This document shows, in pieces, positions 5,870-5,897 of a DNA stretch of 5,897 bases. Source of the DNA: Desulfobacterales bacterium (GTDB lineage Bacteria > Desulfobacterota > Desulfobacteria > Desulfobacterales > JAUCGF01); the NCBI GenBank assembly GCA_029940345.1, contig JAOZRC010000367.1, positions 1 through 5,897 of the forward strand. Reading direction: 5' to 3'. A model generated the notes under the pieces. The model saw only the letters and a list, made by a program, of their open reading frames with translations, had not been told where the DNA came from and did no database searches. The position numbers and the translations under genes were made by a program. Positions within the stretch are counted from its first letter, which is position 1. Each line of letters begins with the position of its first letter.

Positions 5870-5897
5870 GTTTTCCGGTGTTTAACCCAGATTATTA

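Noticed and set aside
1..5897. Search for CRISPR arrays, tRNA or rRNA genes, insertion sequences and integrase or attachment sites
   Set aside because: No spaced identical repeats, cloverleaf-like segments, transposase motifs or terminal inverted repeats with target duplications were seen.

Overview
The window holds four genes, all on the minus strand, and reads right to left. A multidomain response regulator (REC, PP2C/SpoIIE phosphatase and RsbW-like kinase) is followed, after about 180 bases, by a tight run of three genes: a STAS anti-sigma-antagonist-like protein, a large fusion protein (nucleotidyltransferase-like, left-handed beta-helix, membrane segment, sugar-transferase-like) and a bifunctional ATP sulfurylase/APS kinase. 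Spacings in the run are 27 and 13 bases, so STAS, fusion and Sat-CysC are probably one transcript. The regulator appears to have its own promoter.

The organism is not identifiable with certainty. Moderate GC, AT-rich intergenic DNA with degenerate 7-base periodic tracts, and the Sat-CysC and REC-PP2C-kinase architectures fit a Desulfobacterota-type (deltaproteobacterial) environmental bacterium. This is inference, not proof.

The regulator and STAS protein look like a complete partner-switch module of the HsbR/HsbA (Pseudomonas) or SypE/SypA (Vibrio fischeri) kind, in which one polypeptide both phosphorylates and dephosphorylates a STAS protein. Its neighbour is a polysaccharide-initiation-type gene, followed by a PAPS-producing gene. 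The simplest joint reading is signal-controlled synthesis of a surface or extracellular polysaccharide that may be sulfated. No sulfotransferase, sigma factor or Wzx/Wzy gene lies inside the window.

Three oddities stand out. (1) The ATP sulfurylase half lacks several near-universal active-site residues while the APS kinase half looks intact. (2) The fusion protein lacks both the nucleotidyltransferase G-loop and the Asp-Glu dyad of monotopic phosphoglycosyltransferases. (3) Seven-base periodic tracts abut the 3' ends of two of the four genes. The right edge (about 240 bases) carries a good sigma70-like promoter whose -35 lies in an inverted repeat, and a doubtful divergent 35-codon ORF. The left edge (88 bases) has no gene and no convincing terminator.
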